A stretch of 64,000 bases of DNA from Rhodanobacter sp. T12-5 (GTDB taxonomy: Bacteria; Pseudomonadota; Gammaproteobacteria; Xanthomonadales; Rhodanobacteraceae), in contig NZ_NPKN01000006.1 of the NCBI RefSeq assembly GCF_008329435.1, positions 186,670-250,669 on the forward strand. Direction: 5' to 3'. The notes under the pieces were generated by a model that saw only the letters and a program-made list of their open reading frames with translations, was not told the origin of the DNA and made no database searches. Positions 34,890 through 44,177 of the stretch are shown in pieces (the stretch's first letter is position 1; each line of letters starts with the position of its first letter). A program made the translations under genes and the position numbers.

Positions 34890-35840
34890 TCAGCGGAAGT
34901 GTGTCGCGTCCACCTCGGCGGCATCGGCGTGCATGAAGTATTCGTGCAGGTATTTCTCGCCTTCATCGCAGAATGCCGTGACCACGGTGCGCAGCTCGGG
35001 AAAGTTCTGGCGGACGCGCTTGGCGGCCAGCAGGTGTGCGCCGGAACTCGGTCCGCAGAATAGTCCGTGGGTGCGCGCCAGTCGCTTCATCTCGGCGACG
35101 GCCTCGGTGCTGGACACGCTAAGGATCTCGTTCACCAGACCGGCATGGCGCTGGAAGATGCCCGGGACGAAGCCGTCGGAAATGCCTTCGATGGTGTGCA
35201 TCGCGATCTCGCCGCACAGGATCGTGCACGACTCGGACGGCTCCATCGCGAACAGCCGCACATTCGGATTGACCTCACGGAACGCCTGGCCCACGCCGAT
35301 CAGGGTCCCGCCGGTACCCACGCCCAGCACCAGCGCGTCCGGCAATTGACCCGGCGGCAGCTGGGACAGGATTTCCGGCCCCAGTACCAGACGGTTTTCC
35401 TCCACGTTCCATTCCGATTCGAACTGTCCGGGGGCGAAGTAGCCGGGTTGCTGTCCAAGTTCGCGGGCCCGTTTCAGCGCCTCGTTGACGTGGAAGTTGC
35501 CACAGAACAGCACCTCCGCGCCGTATGCCCGCGAGATCGCCACGCGCTCACTGGACATGCCTTCGGGCATCACCACCAGCATGCGGTAGCCCTTCACCGC
35601 CGCCACCATCGACAACGCATTGCCGGTGTTGCCACTGGTCGCCTCCACGATGGTGTCGCCGGGCTTGAGCAGGCCCTCCTGCTCGGCCCGCTCGATCATG
35701 TACTTGGCAATGCGCGCCTTGATCGAGCCGGACGGATTGAGGAACTCGATCTTGGCGTAGACGCCCTCGATCTCCAGCAGCGGCGTGTCGCCTACCGCAT
35801 CGAGAATGTCGTGCGACACCGTGGCAAAGCGCGTGGCCAT
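34890..35840 (-). CDS. PLP-dependent cysteine synthase-family enzyme
   Basis: O-acetylserine sulfhydrylase/cystathionine beta-synthase-like fold, 316 residues. The PLP lysine is Lys41 in NPSGSIKARIA. The asparagine loop is TSGNTGNA and the phosphate-binding loop GVGTGGTLIGVG. The usual Asp after the lysine (KDR) is Ala here, and CEIAMHTIEGISDGFVP matches cysteine synthases. It could be CysK, CysM or a related beta-replacement enzyme. The sequence does not settle this. It is one base from the AhpD-like gene and probably in one operon. Confidence 0.85.
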   Translation of the reverse strand: MATRFATVSHDILDAVGDTPLLEIEGVYAKIEFLNPSGSIKARIAKYMIERAEQEGLLKPGDTIVEATSGNTGNALSMVAAVKGYRMLVVMPEGMSSERVAISRAYGAEVLFCGNFHVNEALKRARELGQQPGYFAPGQFESEWNVEENRLVLGPEILSQLPPGQLPDALVLGVGTGGTLIGVGQAFREVNPNVRLFAMEPSESCTILCGEIAMHTIEGISDGFVPGIFQRHAGLVNEILSVSSTEAVAEMKRLARTHGLFCGPSSGAHLLAAKRVRQNFPELRTVVTAFCDEGEKYLHEYFMHADAAEVDATHFR

Positions 35841-35841
35841 T

Positions 35842-36183
35842 TCAGGCCACCTCATGCGCGTGCTGCATCACGTCCAGCGCCAGCGTGGAGTGCGCGTACG
35901 CACCGCCCGCGCGCATCTCGGCGGCGACCCAGATCGCTTCCATGATCTGCTGCTCGCTGGCCCCCTGCTTCAAGGCTTCGGTCGTGTGGCCCTTGATGCA
36001 GTACGGGCACTGGGTGACGTGCGCCACCGCCACCGCGATCAACTGCTTGGTGACATTCGGCAACGCGCCATCGGCGAATACCGCGGCGCTGAACGCCTTG
36101 AACGCCTTCAGCGGCTCCGGCGCCAGTTCACGGCGCTTGTGAGCGAGCCCTGCGGTGGCCTGCGGGTAGATGGATGTATCCAT
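35842..36183 (-). CDS. Carboxymuconolactone decarboxylase / AhpD-like protein
   Basis: A 113-residue all-helical AhpD-like fold. The redox motif is CPYCIKGH with the downstream His, as in peroxidase-type members. Such proteins act as thiol peroxidases or disulfide reductants. The start is at ATG 36183 with GAGGAG 7 bases upstream, and the ATG 15 bp earlier lacks a site. It lies in tandem with a cysteine synthase-like gene, which suggests thiol metabolism. Confidence 0.9.
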   Translation of the reverse strand: MDTSIYPQATAGLAHKRRELAPEPLKAFKAFSAAVFADGALPNVTKQLIAVAVAHVTQCPYCIKGHTTEALKQGASEQQIMEAIWVAAEMRAGGAYAHSTLALDVMQHAHEVA

Positions 36184-36194
36184 GACATGACTCC

Positions 36195-36446
36195 TCATTG
36201 ATCCTTGGTGAACCCTTCATGGCATCCGCTTGCAGCGGGCTGCGGTGCCACACCCTGCACCCAGCTCGGCGGATCGCTTGCGGGAAAGCTCTGCGCAAGT
36301 TCCTCGTCGATGAGCCTTTCGCGCTTGAGCCGGAGTTCGCGCGATCTCCGCGCGGCCGCGGTTTCCACGACGGCACCTCCGGATCCGGCGGAATCCGTCC
36401 GGGCGAGAGAGCGAAACGGGAAGCGATGTGAAACAGGCAGTGACAT
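36195..36446 (-). CDS. Small protein with SFPASDPPSW motif
   Basis: An 83-residue basic protein. A helical middle (RRSRELRLKRERLIDEEL) is followed by the motif AQSFPASDPPSWVQG, which recurs in many short proteobacterial proteins of unknown function. The start has AGGAGG 7 bases before ATG, a strong sign that it is translated. It lies 11 bp upstream of the AhpD-like gene and probably in its operon. No function is known. Confidence 0.75.
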   Translation of the reverse strand: MSLPVSHRFPFRSLARTDSAGSGGAVVETAAARRSRELRLKRERLIDEELAQSFPASDPPSWVQGVAPQPAASGCHEGFTKDQ

Positions 36447-36506
36447 GGCGGTACCTCCTGCTGCCAACGAACGATGAAACGGCGTACCGGCTGACCGCAT
36501 GCCCGA

Positions 36507-37484
36507 TCACAAACCCAGATTGTTGTGCTCCAGCACGCGTTCGGCGCGATAGCTCGAACGCACCAGCGGCCCGGCGACCGCCTCCAGGAAGCCCTTGTCC
36601 AGCGCCAGTTGGCGGTAGTGCCTGAACTCGTCCGGCGTGACGAAACGCTGCACCGGCAGGTGATGCGGGCTGGGCCGCATGTACTGGCCCAGCGTAACGA
36701 CATCGACGTTGGCTCCGCGTATATCGTCCAGCGTGCGCTCGACCTCCGCGTCGGTCTCGCCCAGGCCCAGCATCAGGCTGGTCTTGGTCAGCGTCTTCGG
36801 CGCGTGCCTTTTGGCGAAGGCCAGCACGCCGAGCGTCTGCGCATAGCCGGCGCGCGGATCGCGCACGGGGTGGGTCAGCCGTTCCACCGTCTCGATGTTT
36901 TGCGCATAGGTGACCAGGCCGGCATCGAGCACCGTGGCAACTGCCGCGAGATTGCCAGCGAAGTCCGGGGTCAGCGCCTCCACCGCGGTCTGCGGCGAGC
37001 GCCGGTGGATCGCCTGCACGCAGGCGGCATAGTGCGCGGCGCCGCCATCGGCCAAGTCATCGCGATCGACCGACGTCAGCACCACGTACTTCAGACCCAT
37101 CAATGCCACCGCGTCGGCGACCTGCAGCGGCTCCAGCGGGTCGAGCCAGCCGTTCGGGTTGCCGGTACTGACCGAGCAGAACTTGCACGCGCGCGTGCAC
37201 ACCGAGCCCATGAGCATCAACGTGGCGGTGCCCCGACCCCAGCATTCGGCGATGTTCGGGCACTTCGATTCGGCACATACCGTATTCAACTTGTGGCCGT
37301 GCACGATCTCGCGCACGGCCTCGTATTGCGCTCCGGACGGCAATTTCACCCGTAGCCATGGCGGCTTGCGGCTCGCATCCGGCACGCTGCTGGCGGCGTT
37401 CGGTCGAATGCCGCCCTTGACCGCGCGGGTACCTTGCGGACTGACGAATTTGCTGCCGTCGGGAATCGGAACGCTGTCGGACAT
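36507..37484 (-). CDS. lipA: Lipoyl synthase
   Basis: Radical SAM enzyme that inserts two sulfurs into octanoyl groups on lipoyl domains. It has 325 residues. The auxiliary cluster has Cys70, Cys75 and Cys81 ([12 protein letters not shown]). The radical SAM cluster has Cys96, Cys100 and Cys103 (CTRACKFC), and the C-terminal RSSYRAE carries the conserved Ser. The start at 37484 (MSDSVPIP) fits the family. lipB, often adjacent, is not in this window. Confidence 0.97.
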   Translation of the reverse strand: MSDSVPIPDGSKFVSPQGTRAVKGGIRPNAASSVPDASRKPPWLRVKLPSGAQYEAVREIVHGHKLNTVCAESKCPNIAECWGRGTATLMLMGSVCTRACKFCSVSTGNPNGWLDPLEPLQVADAVALMGLKYVVLTSVDRDDLADGGAAHYAACVQAIHRRSPQTAVEALTPDFAGNLAAVATVLDAGLVTYAQNIETVERLTHPVRDPRAGYAQTLGVLAFAKRHAPKTLTKTSLMLGLGETDAEVERTLDDIRGANVDVVTLGQYMRPSPHHLPVQRFVTPDEFRHYRQLALDKGFLEAVAGPLVRSSYRAERVLEHNNLGL

Positions 37485-37587
37485 GAGGGGCGCCGCTGGG
37501 AAACTCGCAACAGTCTTCCGCGGTCTCCGTCCGCGCGCCCTGATGCACATCAAGCGACCGGCACGGTTGCATGGGCAATGCGTGGAA

Positions 37588-40344
37588 TCAGCTGCGCTTG
37601 GGCGGCACCAGCCTGAGTTTGGCCGTGGTCTGCGGGTGGCTCGGACACAACAACCGTTGGATATTCGCCGCCGGGAGCGGGTACGAATACAGATAGCCCT
37701 GCCCTTCGAAGCAGCCCGCCTGCAGCAGAAAATCATGCTGAGCCTCGGTCTCGATGCCTTCGGCGATCGTGGTCAGGCCGAGGCTCTTGGACATGGCCAG
37801 CATCGCCTGCACGATCGCCGCATCATTCGCACTGCCGGGCAGGCCGGTGACAAAGGAGCGGTCGATCTTCAGATAGGCGACCGCCGGCAGCTTGAGGTAG
37901 GCCATCGACGAATAACCTGTGCCGAAGTCGTCGATCGCCACATCGATGCCCAGCGCGTGCAGGGTCTTCATCGTGCGCTCGGTGTCGTCACCCAGCCGCA
38001 GCATGGCGCTTTCGGTGATCTCCAGCAGCAAGCGGTGCGCCGAGAGGCGCCTGGAATGCAAGGTGCGGCTTACTCCCTCAACAAAGGCCGGATGACCGAA
38101 CCAGCGCGCCGAAATATTTACCGCCACGCGGATCGGCGGCACGCCGGCAAGATCCCACGCCTGGATCTGCGCGCACGCCGTCTGCAATACCCATTCGTCG
38201 ATGCGCCGAATAAGGCCCAGGCTCTCCGCGACCGGGATGAATTCGGCCGGCATCACTTCGCCCCGCTCCGGATGCTGCCAGCGCAGGAGGGCTTCCACCG
38301 CAACGATCCGTCCGGTGCGCATCTCGACACTTGGCTGATAGACCAGATGGAATTCCTCGCGTACCAGCGCCTGACGCAGTTCCGCGGCCATCTGCAGCCG
38401 CCGCCGGGTACCGGCATGCATCATCGGCGTGTAGAAGCGGAATGCGTTGCGCTCCTCGGTTTTTGCGGCATACATGGCTGCATCGGCGTTCGCGATCAGC
38501 GCCGCCGCGTCGTCGCCGTCCAGCGGATAACCGGCCACGCCGATGCTGGCGCTGAGCACGATCTCGTAGTCGTCCACCAGCAACGGTTCGGACAGCGTGG
38601 CCAGCAGGCGGCCGACGATCGCCCGTGCGTCCTCGCGCAGGATCAGTCGCGGGATCAACACGGTGAATTCATCACCACCGATGCGCCCGGCCACGTCCCC
38701 CTCGGACAATTGCCGACAGATGCGTTCGCCCACCTTGATCAGCAGGCGATCGCCGATCGCATGGCTATAACTGTCGTTGACGATCTTGAACGCGTCCAGG
38801 TCGATGAACAGCACCACCACCGCCAGCCGCTCGCGCTCGGCCACGACGATCGCATCGGCGCAACGGCGCTCGAACTCGGCGCGGTTGACCAGGCCCGTCA
38901 GCGGATCGTGCTTGGCCAGATGTTCGAGACGCTTCTGGTTGGTTTTCGCTTCATGGATGTCGGTGAAAACCGCGACATAATAGACCACCTGGTTGTCGGC
39001 ATTGCGGATAGCGCTGACGCTCAGCTGCTCGGGGTAGTGGCTGCCATCGCTGCGCGTGCTCTGCACTTCTCCGAGCCAGTTCCGGCCATCGGCAACACCA
39101 TCCCATATCGATTGCGGCAGCGGCCTGCCATCAGCCAGGCGGCGGGTATCGTCCAGGCGTTTGCCCTGCAGTGTCTGGAGGGTAAAGCCGGTGAGCACCG
39201 TATGCGCCGCATTGATCGAGATCACCTGGCGGGTCGCGTCGGCAATGATCACGCCCTCGGCGATGCTGGCCAGGGCCTCGGCGGCAACCCGCCGCTCCTG
39301 CTCCATCGCCACCCGCTCGGAAATGTCGCGGATGATCGCTTGGCGCACCGGCTGGCTACCCCAATCGACGAGACTGGTTTGGGTTTCCACCGGCCGCGTG
39401 GCGCCGTTCATTCCCAGCAGTGTATTGCTGGCCGCCCGTCCCGCCTGCTGTCCGGACAACGACTGCATGAACAGGTGCACGAAGCGGTCGCCGATCAGTT
39501 CGTTCACCCCGCGCCCGGTCCACGTCGATGCCGTGCGATTGACATCCAGTATCCGCCCGCTGGCTTCGTCGACCATCACGATCGCATCGGCAGCGCTGTC
39601 GAACAGCAGGCGATAGCGCTCTTCGGTACCACGAACGCTGGCCAGAATCCGGCGCGCCATGCCCAGCCACATCAGCAAGGCTAAGCACGCCGCGGCGAGC
39701 ACGCTGGAAAACAGGATCGTGCCGACCCAGGCAGCTCCATGCGCGATCTCCAGCGAGAACACGTTCGTGCGCGGCTCGATATAGTCGTTGAGCGCTTGGA
39801 TGCGGGTTCGCTGCCGAGCCAGCTCCGCCACCGACGGGCCGCCGCCGGCATACGCCGCCTGCAACTCGTTCGCGATGCCGGCGAATTCGGCGATCGAATC
39901 ATCGGTGGAATACCACGCCTGCAACGCCACGCTGATGTGCGGAGCGGAGCGAAAATGCTGCAGGATGAAAATCATGCCGGGGATAGCCCCGGGGATCACG
40001 CTGCCGCGGGCGAACGCCTTCACCACCTTCTCCCGGTCGAAGTCGCCCGAGGCGATGGCGTCGCGTGCCCAGCGGTCGGATTCGAGCACCGCGTAGTGGC
40101 GGTGGAAGTCGGCGAGGTCCGCCGCTGCGCCACTGGTCGCATAGGTTTCCAGGTCGATCACGGACTGTTTCTGCGCCTTGGACCAGAGACTCTCGCCGTT
40201 GAGAAAACCGGCAAGAGTGATCTGGACCTGCAGGGCTCCCCAGGTCAGCGCCAGGATAAGCCCCACGATACCCGCCAGCGCGTACGCCAGCGGCATCAGG
40301 CGCCTGGACAGCGGTCGTTGCAAGGTGGCTTGCGCGTTACGCAT
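37588..40344 (-). CDS. Membrane PAS-GGDEF-EAL cyclic-di-GMP protein
   Basis: 918 residues. The N-terminal transmembrane helix (about 18-42) is followed by a periplasmic sensor-like region and a second helix near 205-230. Two PAS-type domains follow ([17 protein letters not shown] and [16 protein letters not shown]). GGDEF (RIGGDEF, about 555-560) and EAL (about 683) come last. GGDEF is intact, as are EAL residues [29 protein letters not shown] and KIDRSFV, so both synthesis and breakdown of c-di-GMP are possible. The sensed signal is unknown. Confidence 0.93.
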   Translation of the reverse strand: MRNAQATLQRPLSRRLMPLAYALAGIVGLILALTWGALQVQITLAGFLNGESLWSKAQKQSVIDLETYATSGAAADLADFHRHYAVLESDRWARDAIASGDFDREKVVKAFARGSVIPGAIPGMIFILQHFRSAPHISVALQAWYSTDDSIAEFAGIANELQAAYAGGGPSVAELARQRTRIQALNDYIEPRTNVFSLEIAHGAAWVGTILFSSVLAAACLALLMWLGMARRILASVRGTEERYRLLFDSAADAIVMVDEASGRILDVNRTASTWTGRGVNELIGDRFVHLFMQSLSGQQAGRAASNTLLGMNGATRPVETQTSLVDWGSQPVRQAIIRDISERVAMEQERRVAAEALASIAEGVIIADATRQVISINAAHTVLTGFTLQTLQGKRLDDTRRLADGRPLPQSIWDGVADGRNWLGEVQSTRSDGSHYPEQLSVSAIRNADNQVVYYVAVFTDIHEAKTNQKRLEHLAKHDPLTGLVNRAEFERRCADAIVVAERERLAVVVLFIDLDAFKIVNDSYSHAIGDRLLIKVGERICRQLSEGDVAGRIGGDEFTVLIPRLILREDARAIVGRLLATLSEPLLVDDYEIVLSASIGVAGYPLDGDDAAALIANADAAMYAAKTEERNAFRFYTPMMHAGTRRRLQMAAELRQALVREEFHLVYQPSVEMRTGRIVAVEALLRWQHPERGEVMPAEFIPVAESLGLIRRIDEWVLQTACAQIQAWDLAGVPPIRVAVNISARWFGHPAFVEGVSRTLHSRRLSAHRLLLEITESAMLRLGDDTERTMKTLHALGIDVAIDDFGTGYSSMAYLKLPAVAYLKIDRSFVTGLPGSANDAAIVQAMLAMSKSLGLTTIAEGIETEAQHDFLLQAGCFEGQGYLYSYPLPAANIQRLLCPSHPQTTAKLRLVPPKRS

Positions 40345-40413
40345 CGGTAACCCCTTCTACCATGACCGGCGTCTCGTGGGTGCGCGGTCGCCACGTTACA
40401 CCGACCGCTCCGG

Positions 40414-41190
40414 TCAGGCGGCGGCTTCGCTCATCGCCTCCAGGTTGCGGCGTACGTGCAGGCAGCGGTCCATGCTGATGCACATGCTGGTGTAGCTGCG
40501 CTTGATGCAGTCGCCGATGTGGGTCACTTCATCGGCAGACGGCGTCATGCCCATCAAGGTACAGACTATCTCCAGCGCCTCCCACGGGTGAGTGTCGTCA
40601 TAGGCGGCATGCAGTTGCAACCAGCGCAGACTGCCGACCCGTTCGCTTGCCGGGAAGCTTTCAGCATACGTTTTACTCTCATAAACCCGTTGCGACCACT
40701 CGCCGGTAGCTCCCTCGACCGCGTAATTCGTGGCGGCGATGCTGGCCGCCAGCGTACCCCCGGTGCAGACCTCCTCGCACCAGCTGGCCAGCGTCCCGGT
40801 GCCATGCGGTGCCCGTCCATGCAGTACCTCGTCGCGCGGCACACCAGCACCCTCGGCCCAGTTGAGCCAGTACTCGGCGTGGTTCTGTTCGACCCGGATG
40901 TTGCGCACCAGCCAGCGGCGCGCGAGGTTGTCGCCGGGGCTTCGGCCGAACCGGGTCTTGAGCAGGCTGAGCGCCATGTAGGCCGGGAATCGCTCGATCA
41001 CCGGCCAGATGCCCTTCATGAAGTTCGCCGTGGACACCTGATCGAGGGTTGCCCCACGCATCAGGTCCCACAGTTCATGCTGGACCACGGACTGTTTGGT
41101 GCTTTCGCAATCGGCGACCATCTGCTGCGCCCACTGCGGGTAGCTGCTCAGTTCCGTCAACGGGCCGGTGCGTTCGAAATGATTGTTCAT
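40414..41190 (-). CDS. TenA/PqqC-like (heme-oxygenase-fold) protein
   Basis: 258 residues, almost all helical. Possible metal-ligand clusters are HELWDLMRG, VEQNHAEYWLNWAEG and DDTHPWEALEIV. Acidic/His sets of this kind are found in heme-oxygenase-like diiron oxidases and TenA/PqqC relatives. No PQQ or thiamin genes are near, so it is not obviously PqqC or TenA. It may be an orphan oxidase. It is monocistronic, 70 bp downstream of the GGDEF/EAL gene start region and transcribed in the same direction. Confidence 0.7.
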   Translation of the reverse strand: MNNHFERTGPLTELSSYPQWAQQMVADCESTKQSVVQHELWDLMRGATLDQVSTANFMKGIWPVIERFPAYMALSLLKTRFGRSPGDNLARRWLVRNIRVEQNHAEYWLNWAEGAGVPRDEVLHGRAPHGTGTLASWCEEVCTGGTLAASIAATNYAVEGATGEWSQRVYESKTYAESFPASERVGSLRWLQLHAAYDDTHPWEALEIVCTLMGMTPSADEVTHIGDCIKRSYTSMCISMDRCLHVRRNLEAMSEAAA

Positions 41191-41575
41191 GGGACTCTCC
41201 TGCGAGATTGGATGTTGCGGTGGTTGCTGCCTTGTGGCCGACGGGGGAGGATTCCCGCTGCCGACCGTGATCCGTCAACGCGAGACGCTGCCGGAAAGCC
41301 ATGAATTCGGGGATGTCGCATGACATGGGACGTCTGCTGCGCGCACCGCACACGACGGCATGCGTCGCTCGTGTCGCGAAAAATGGACGGCCAAACGAAC
41401 CCCAACACCGTCCAGCCTACGATCTTGCGCGCGCCCGCGCATCCACGCATACCGTCAAACCCCGACCCGAAGGGCGGCCGCTCGCCCGAGACGGTCACCC
41501 GGGATCGCCGGTGCCGCTCATGAACCCCGCATCCATGTTTTCGCCACCGCGCGAACCCGTAGGCAGCATTCCGCG
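41191..41575. other. Gap between the TenA-like gene and the M13 remnant
   Basis: 385 bp with no supported gene. It should carry the promoter of the TenA-like gene. Open frames continue into the M13 remnant, but nothing before 41576 resembles that family, which marks the break point. Confidence 0.55.
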
Positions 41576-41935
41576 TTCCAGCCGTTGCCCGGCGTGCACA
41601 TCAACGGCGACCTCACCATGGGCGGGAACATCGCCGACCTCGGCGGCCTCACCCTGGCGCTGGACGCCTACCATACCTCGCTGGACGGCAAGCCCGCCCC
41701 GGTGCTCGACGGCCTCAGCGGGGACCAGCGCGTCTTCCTCGGCTGGGCGCAGGCATGGCGCGGCAAGCTCACCGACGACGCGATCCGCCGCCAGGTCACC
41801 AGCGATCCGCACTCCTCGCGCGCGTTCCACGTCAATGGCCCGGTGCGCGACATCGACGCGTGGTACCGAGCCTTCGACGTCAAGCCAGGCGACAAGCTGT
41901 ATCTGGCGCCGAAGGATCGCGTGCGCATCTGGTAG
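41576..41935 (+). pseudogene. Remnant of an M13 (PepO/neprilysin-type) metallopeptidase
   Basis: About 119 residues matching only the C-terminal end of M13 peptidases, from FQPLPGVHINGDLTMGG to DKLYLAPKDRVRIW and a normal stop. Full enzymes have about 650-700 residues. The HExxH motif and everything before it are missing. In the remaining ExxxD motif (usually GENIAD) the zinc-ligand Glu is Gly (GGNIADLGG). It is a 3' fragment that cannot be active. Confidence 0.85.
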
Positions 41936-42002
41936 GCCACTCGTGTAAACGCTGTGCCACCCGCGCGCATCAGAGGCTGGATTGCCCAACGGAGTACATG
42001 CC

Positions 42003-42839
42003 ATGCAAAAGATCGTTCCCCTGCTGTTGCTGCTCTTGCCGTCGCTGGCGGCAGCCGCAACGCCCTGCCAATTCAGCGCACCGCGCAACACCGACATCGA
42101 CGCTGCCGGCCTGAAGAGCCTGAGCGTGACCCTCGGCTCGGCGGATATGGACATCCGCAGCGTACCGGGCCTGACCAGGATCGAGGTGCGCGGCACCGCC
42201 TGTGCTTCCGACGCGGCGTGGCTGAAGGACCTGCAGGTCACCTCCGACCACGTCGGCGAGCACGCCTCGGTGCAGGCCCGCAACAATCACGACGGCATGA
42301 ACTCCGGCCTGTTCGGCTCCAGCTATGCCTACCTGAAATTGCAGGTACGCGTGCCGGCGTCGCTCGCTATCGGCATCGGCAGCGGATCCGGCGATGTGCA
42401 GGCCGCCAACCTTGCCTCACTGGATTTCGACTCCGGTTCGGGCGATCTGGTCGCCGCCGACATCGCCGGCATGCTGACCTTGAAGCTCGGATCGGCCGAT
42501 GCAAAAGCCAGCCGCGTCGGCAGCGTCGACCTGCGCCAGACCGGCTCCGGCGATGTCGGCGTCGATGGCGTGAAAGGCAACGTGCATGCCGGACGGTCCG
42601 GCTCCGGCGACCTGGCCTTCAGCAATGTCGGCGGCTCCGTCGACATCGGCCATACCGGCTCCGGCGACATCACGCTCGAACACGTCGGCCGCGACGTCAA
42701 GGTCGGCAGCACCGGGTCCGGCGACGTCGATGCCAATGGCGTGGGCGGCAATTTCACGGTCGCCGCCAGCGGCAGCGGCGACATCCATCATGCAGGCGTC
42801 AAGGGCACGGTCAGCGTGCCGAAATCCAGCGACGACTGA
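42003..42839 (+). CDS. Exported DUF4097-type repeat protein
   Basis: 278 residues with a clear signal peptide (MQKIVPLLLLLLPSLAAAA). From about 118 on, a repeat of roughly 20 residues carries GSGD at its turns (SGSGDVQAAN, DSGSGDLVAAD, TGSGDVGVDG, SGSGDLAFSN, TGSGDITLEH, TGSGDVDANG, SGSGDIHHAG). This indicates a right-handed beta-helix in the periplasm or on the surface. The function is unknown. The start has GGAG 8 bases upstream. A strong hairpin follows the stop, so it is a single-gene unit. Confidence 0.85.
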   Translation: MQKIVPLLLLLLPSLAAAATPCQFSAPRNTDIDAAGLKSLSVTLGSADMDIRSVPGLTRIEVRGTACASDAAWLKDLQVTSDHVGEHASVQARNNHDGMNSGLFGSSYAYLKLQVRVPASLAIGIGSGSGDVQAANLASLDFDSGSGDLVAADIAGMLTLKLGSADAKASRVGSVDLRQTGSGDVGVDGVKGNVHAGRSGSGDLAFSNVGGSVDIGHTGSGDITLEHVGRDVKVGSTGSGDVDANGVGGNFTVAASGSGDIHHAGVKGTVSVPKSSDD

Positions 42840-42850
42840 ACCCTCCGGAC

Positions 42851-42883
42851 GGAATGCCGGCCCCTGGCCGGGGCCGGCATTCC
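42851..42883 (+). terminator. Hairpin after the DUF4097 gene
   Basis: A perfect 14-bp stem GGAATGCCGGCCCC/GGGGCCGGCATTCC with a 5-base loop, 11 bp after the stop. No T-run follows, so it may be a weak terminator or an mRNA end stabiliser. Confidence 0.65.
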
Positions 42884-43046
42884 ATCGCCATCCGCCACGG
42901 CATCCTTCCCTGCATGCCTGTGGCTGCCGCCACGCCAGTCTTCGCCGGATTGACCTTCCGATGGCGTTTGCGAGGAGCTGACGCCCCTGCATGGCGGGCA
43001 CCGCAAGCCCACTACGCTCGACCTCTTTTCCACTGGAGGCGGGCAC

Positions 43047-44177
43047 ATGGTCACGTTGGGCATGGAGGAAGAAGTTCAGGTCATCGACGAGTACGGTCAG
43101 CTGGTCGCGCACGACTACGCGACGGGATTGTCCGAATTCGTCACGCCAGAGGGTTTGATCGACAAGGAAATCCACCGCTGCGTGATCGAGATCAAGACAC
43201 GCATCTGCACGGGTGTGCCGGCCCTGCTCGCTGCGCTGCGCACGCTGCGCATGCAGGCGCGGCGCAAGGCGGCGGCACAGGGCCAGCGGATACTCATCGC
43301 GGGGCTCCACCCCACCGCGTCGTGGCAGCAGCAGTCGATGCACGACGATGCCGACCATCCGCACTACGCCCGGCTGGTCGACGAATACCAGGACATCGCG
43401 CGCGGCGCGTTGAGCTTCGGCATGCATCTGCACCTGGGTTTCCCCGCCGACGCACCGCGCATGGCGGTGATGAACCGCTTGCGGCACGTGTTGCCCGAGG
43501 TATTGGCGCTGTCCGCCAGCTCACCGTTCATGGAGGGCCGCGATACCGGCCTGCACTCGTGGCGGCACAGCCTGCTGGACCGTTATCCGCGCATGGGCAC
43601 GCCCGATCCGTGGGAAAGCACGCAAGACTACGAGGCGCACGTGCGTCGACTGCAGCGGGCGGGTTGCCTGCACCAGGACCAGGGCCTGTGGCAGGACCTG
43701 CGCCTGCATCATCGCTACGGCACCCTCGAAGTGCGCATCATGGATACCCATCCCGACCTCGGCCGCATCGGCCTGGTCGCCACGCTGCTGAAGTGGGAGG
43801 CCGAAACCCTGCTGCGCGAGCTGGCCAGCGGACGGCAAGGCCCGGTGTGGTCGCGCGCATGCATCGACGAGAACAAATGGCGCGCGCGGCGGCATGGGCT
43901 GGACGCCCGATGGATCGAATGGGACCGCGACGAAGTCTGCGATACCACGCTGCATTTCGAACGATGGTGGTCGCGCATCGCCGCTTGCGCGGCCGACGCG
44001 GCGGAACGCGCCTACTGGGAGCGGCATCTGGCCGATGCGCTGAGCCAGGGCACGTTCTCCGACGTGCTGCGCGGCCAGGTCCGTCGGCATGGCGACTGGC
44101 GCACCACCCTGCAATGGATGGCCAACCTGGCCTTCGACGACACCACGATTCCCCAGCACGCGGGAGAACGGCGATGA
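43047..44177 (+). CDS. GCS2-family carboxylate-amine ligase (YbdK-like)
   Basis: 376 residues of the glutamate-cysteine ligase type 2 superfamily. Signatures are VTLGMEEEVQVID (catalytic acidic strand), FGMHLHLGFP, LALSASSPFMEGRDTGL and LEVRIMDTHPD. Family members join an amino acid gamma-carboxyl to an amine using ATP. YbdK of E. coli has only weak gamma-glutamylcysteine ligase activity. The substrate is unknown. GGAGG lies 7 bases before the ATG. The stop overlaps the next gene by 4 bp (ATGA), so the pair is coupled and likely works in one pathway. Confidence 0.9.
   Translation: MVTLGMEEEVQVIDEYGQLVAHDYATGLSEFVTPEGLIDKEIHRCVIEIKTRICTGVPALLAALRTLRMQARRKAAAQGQRILIAGLHPTASWQQQSMHDDADHPHYARLVDEYQDIARGALSFGMHLHLGFPADAPRMAVMNRLRHVLPEVLALSASSPFMEGRDTGLHSWRHSLLDRYPRMGTPDPWESTQDYEAHVRRLQRAGCLHQDQGLWQDLRLHHRYGTLEVRIMDTHPDLGRIGLVATLLKWEAETLLRELASGRQGPVWSRACIDENKWRARRHGLDARWIEWDRDEVCDTTLHFERWWSRIAACAADAAERAYWERHLADALSQGTFSDVLRGQVRRHGDWRTTLQWMANLAFDDTTIPQHAGERR

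Noticed and set aside
42360-42800. Periodic GSGD-coding sequence as a possible CRISPR-like or DNA-level repeat
   Set aside because: The repeats are degenerate at DNA level and keep the protein frame. They encode beta-helix turns inside an exported protein.
41954-44173. N-terminal extension of the ATP-grasp-like gene back to 41954
   Set aside because: The same frame is open, but it is an out-of-frame reading of the DUF4097 and GCS2 genes. The real start is the coupled ATG at 44174.
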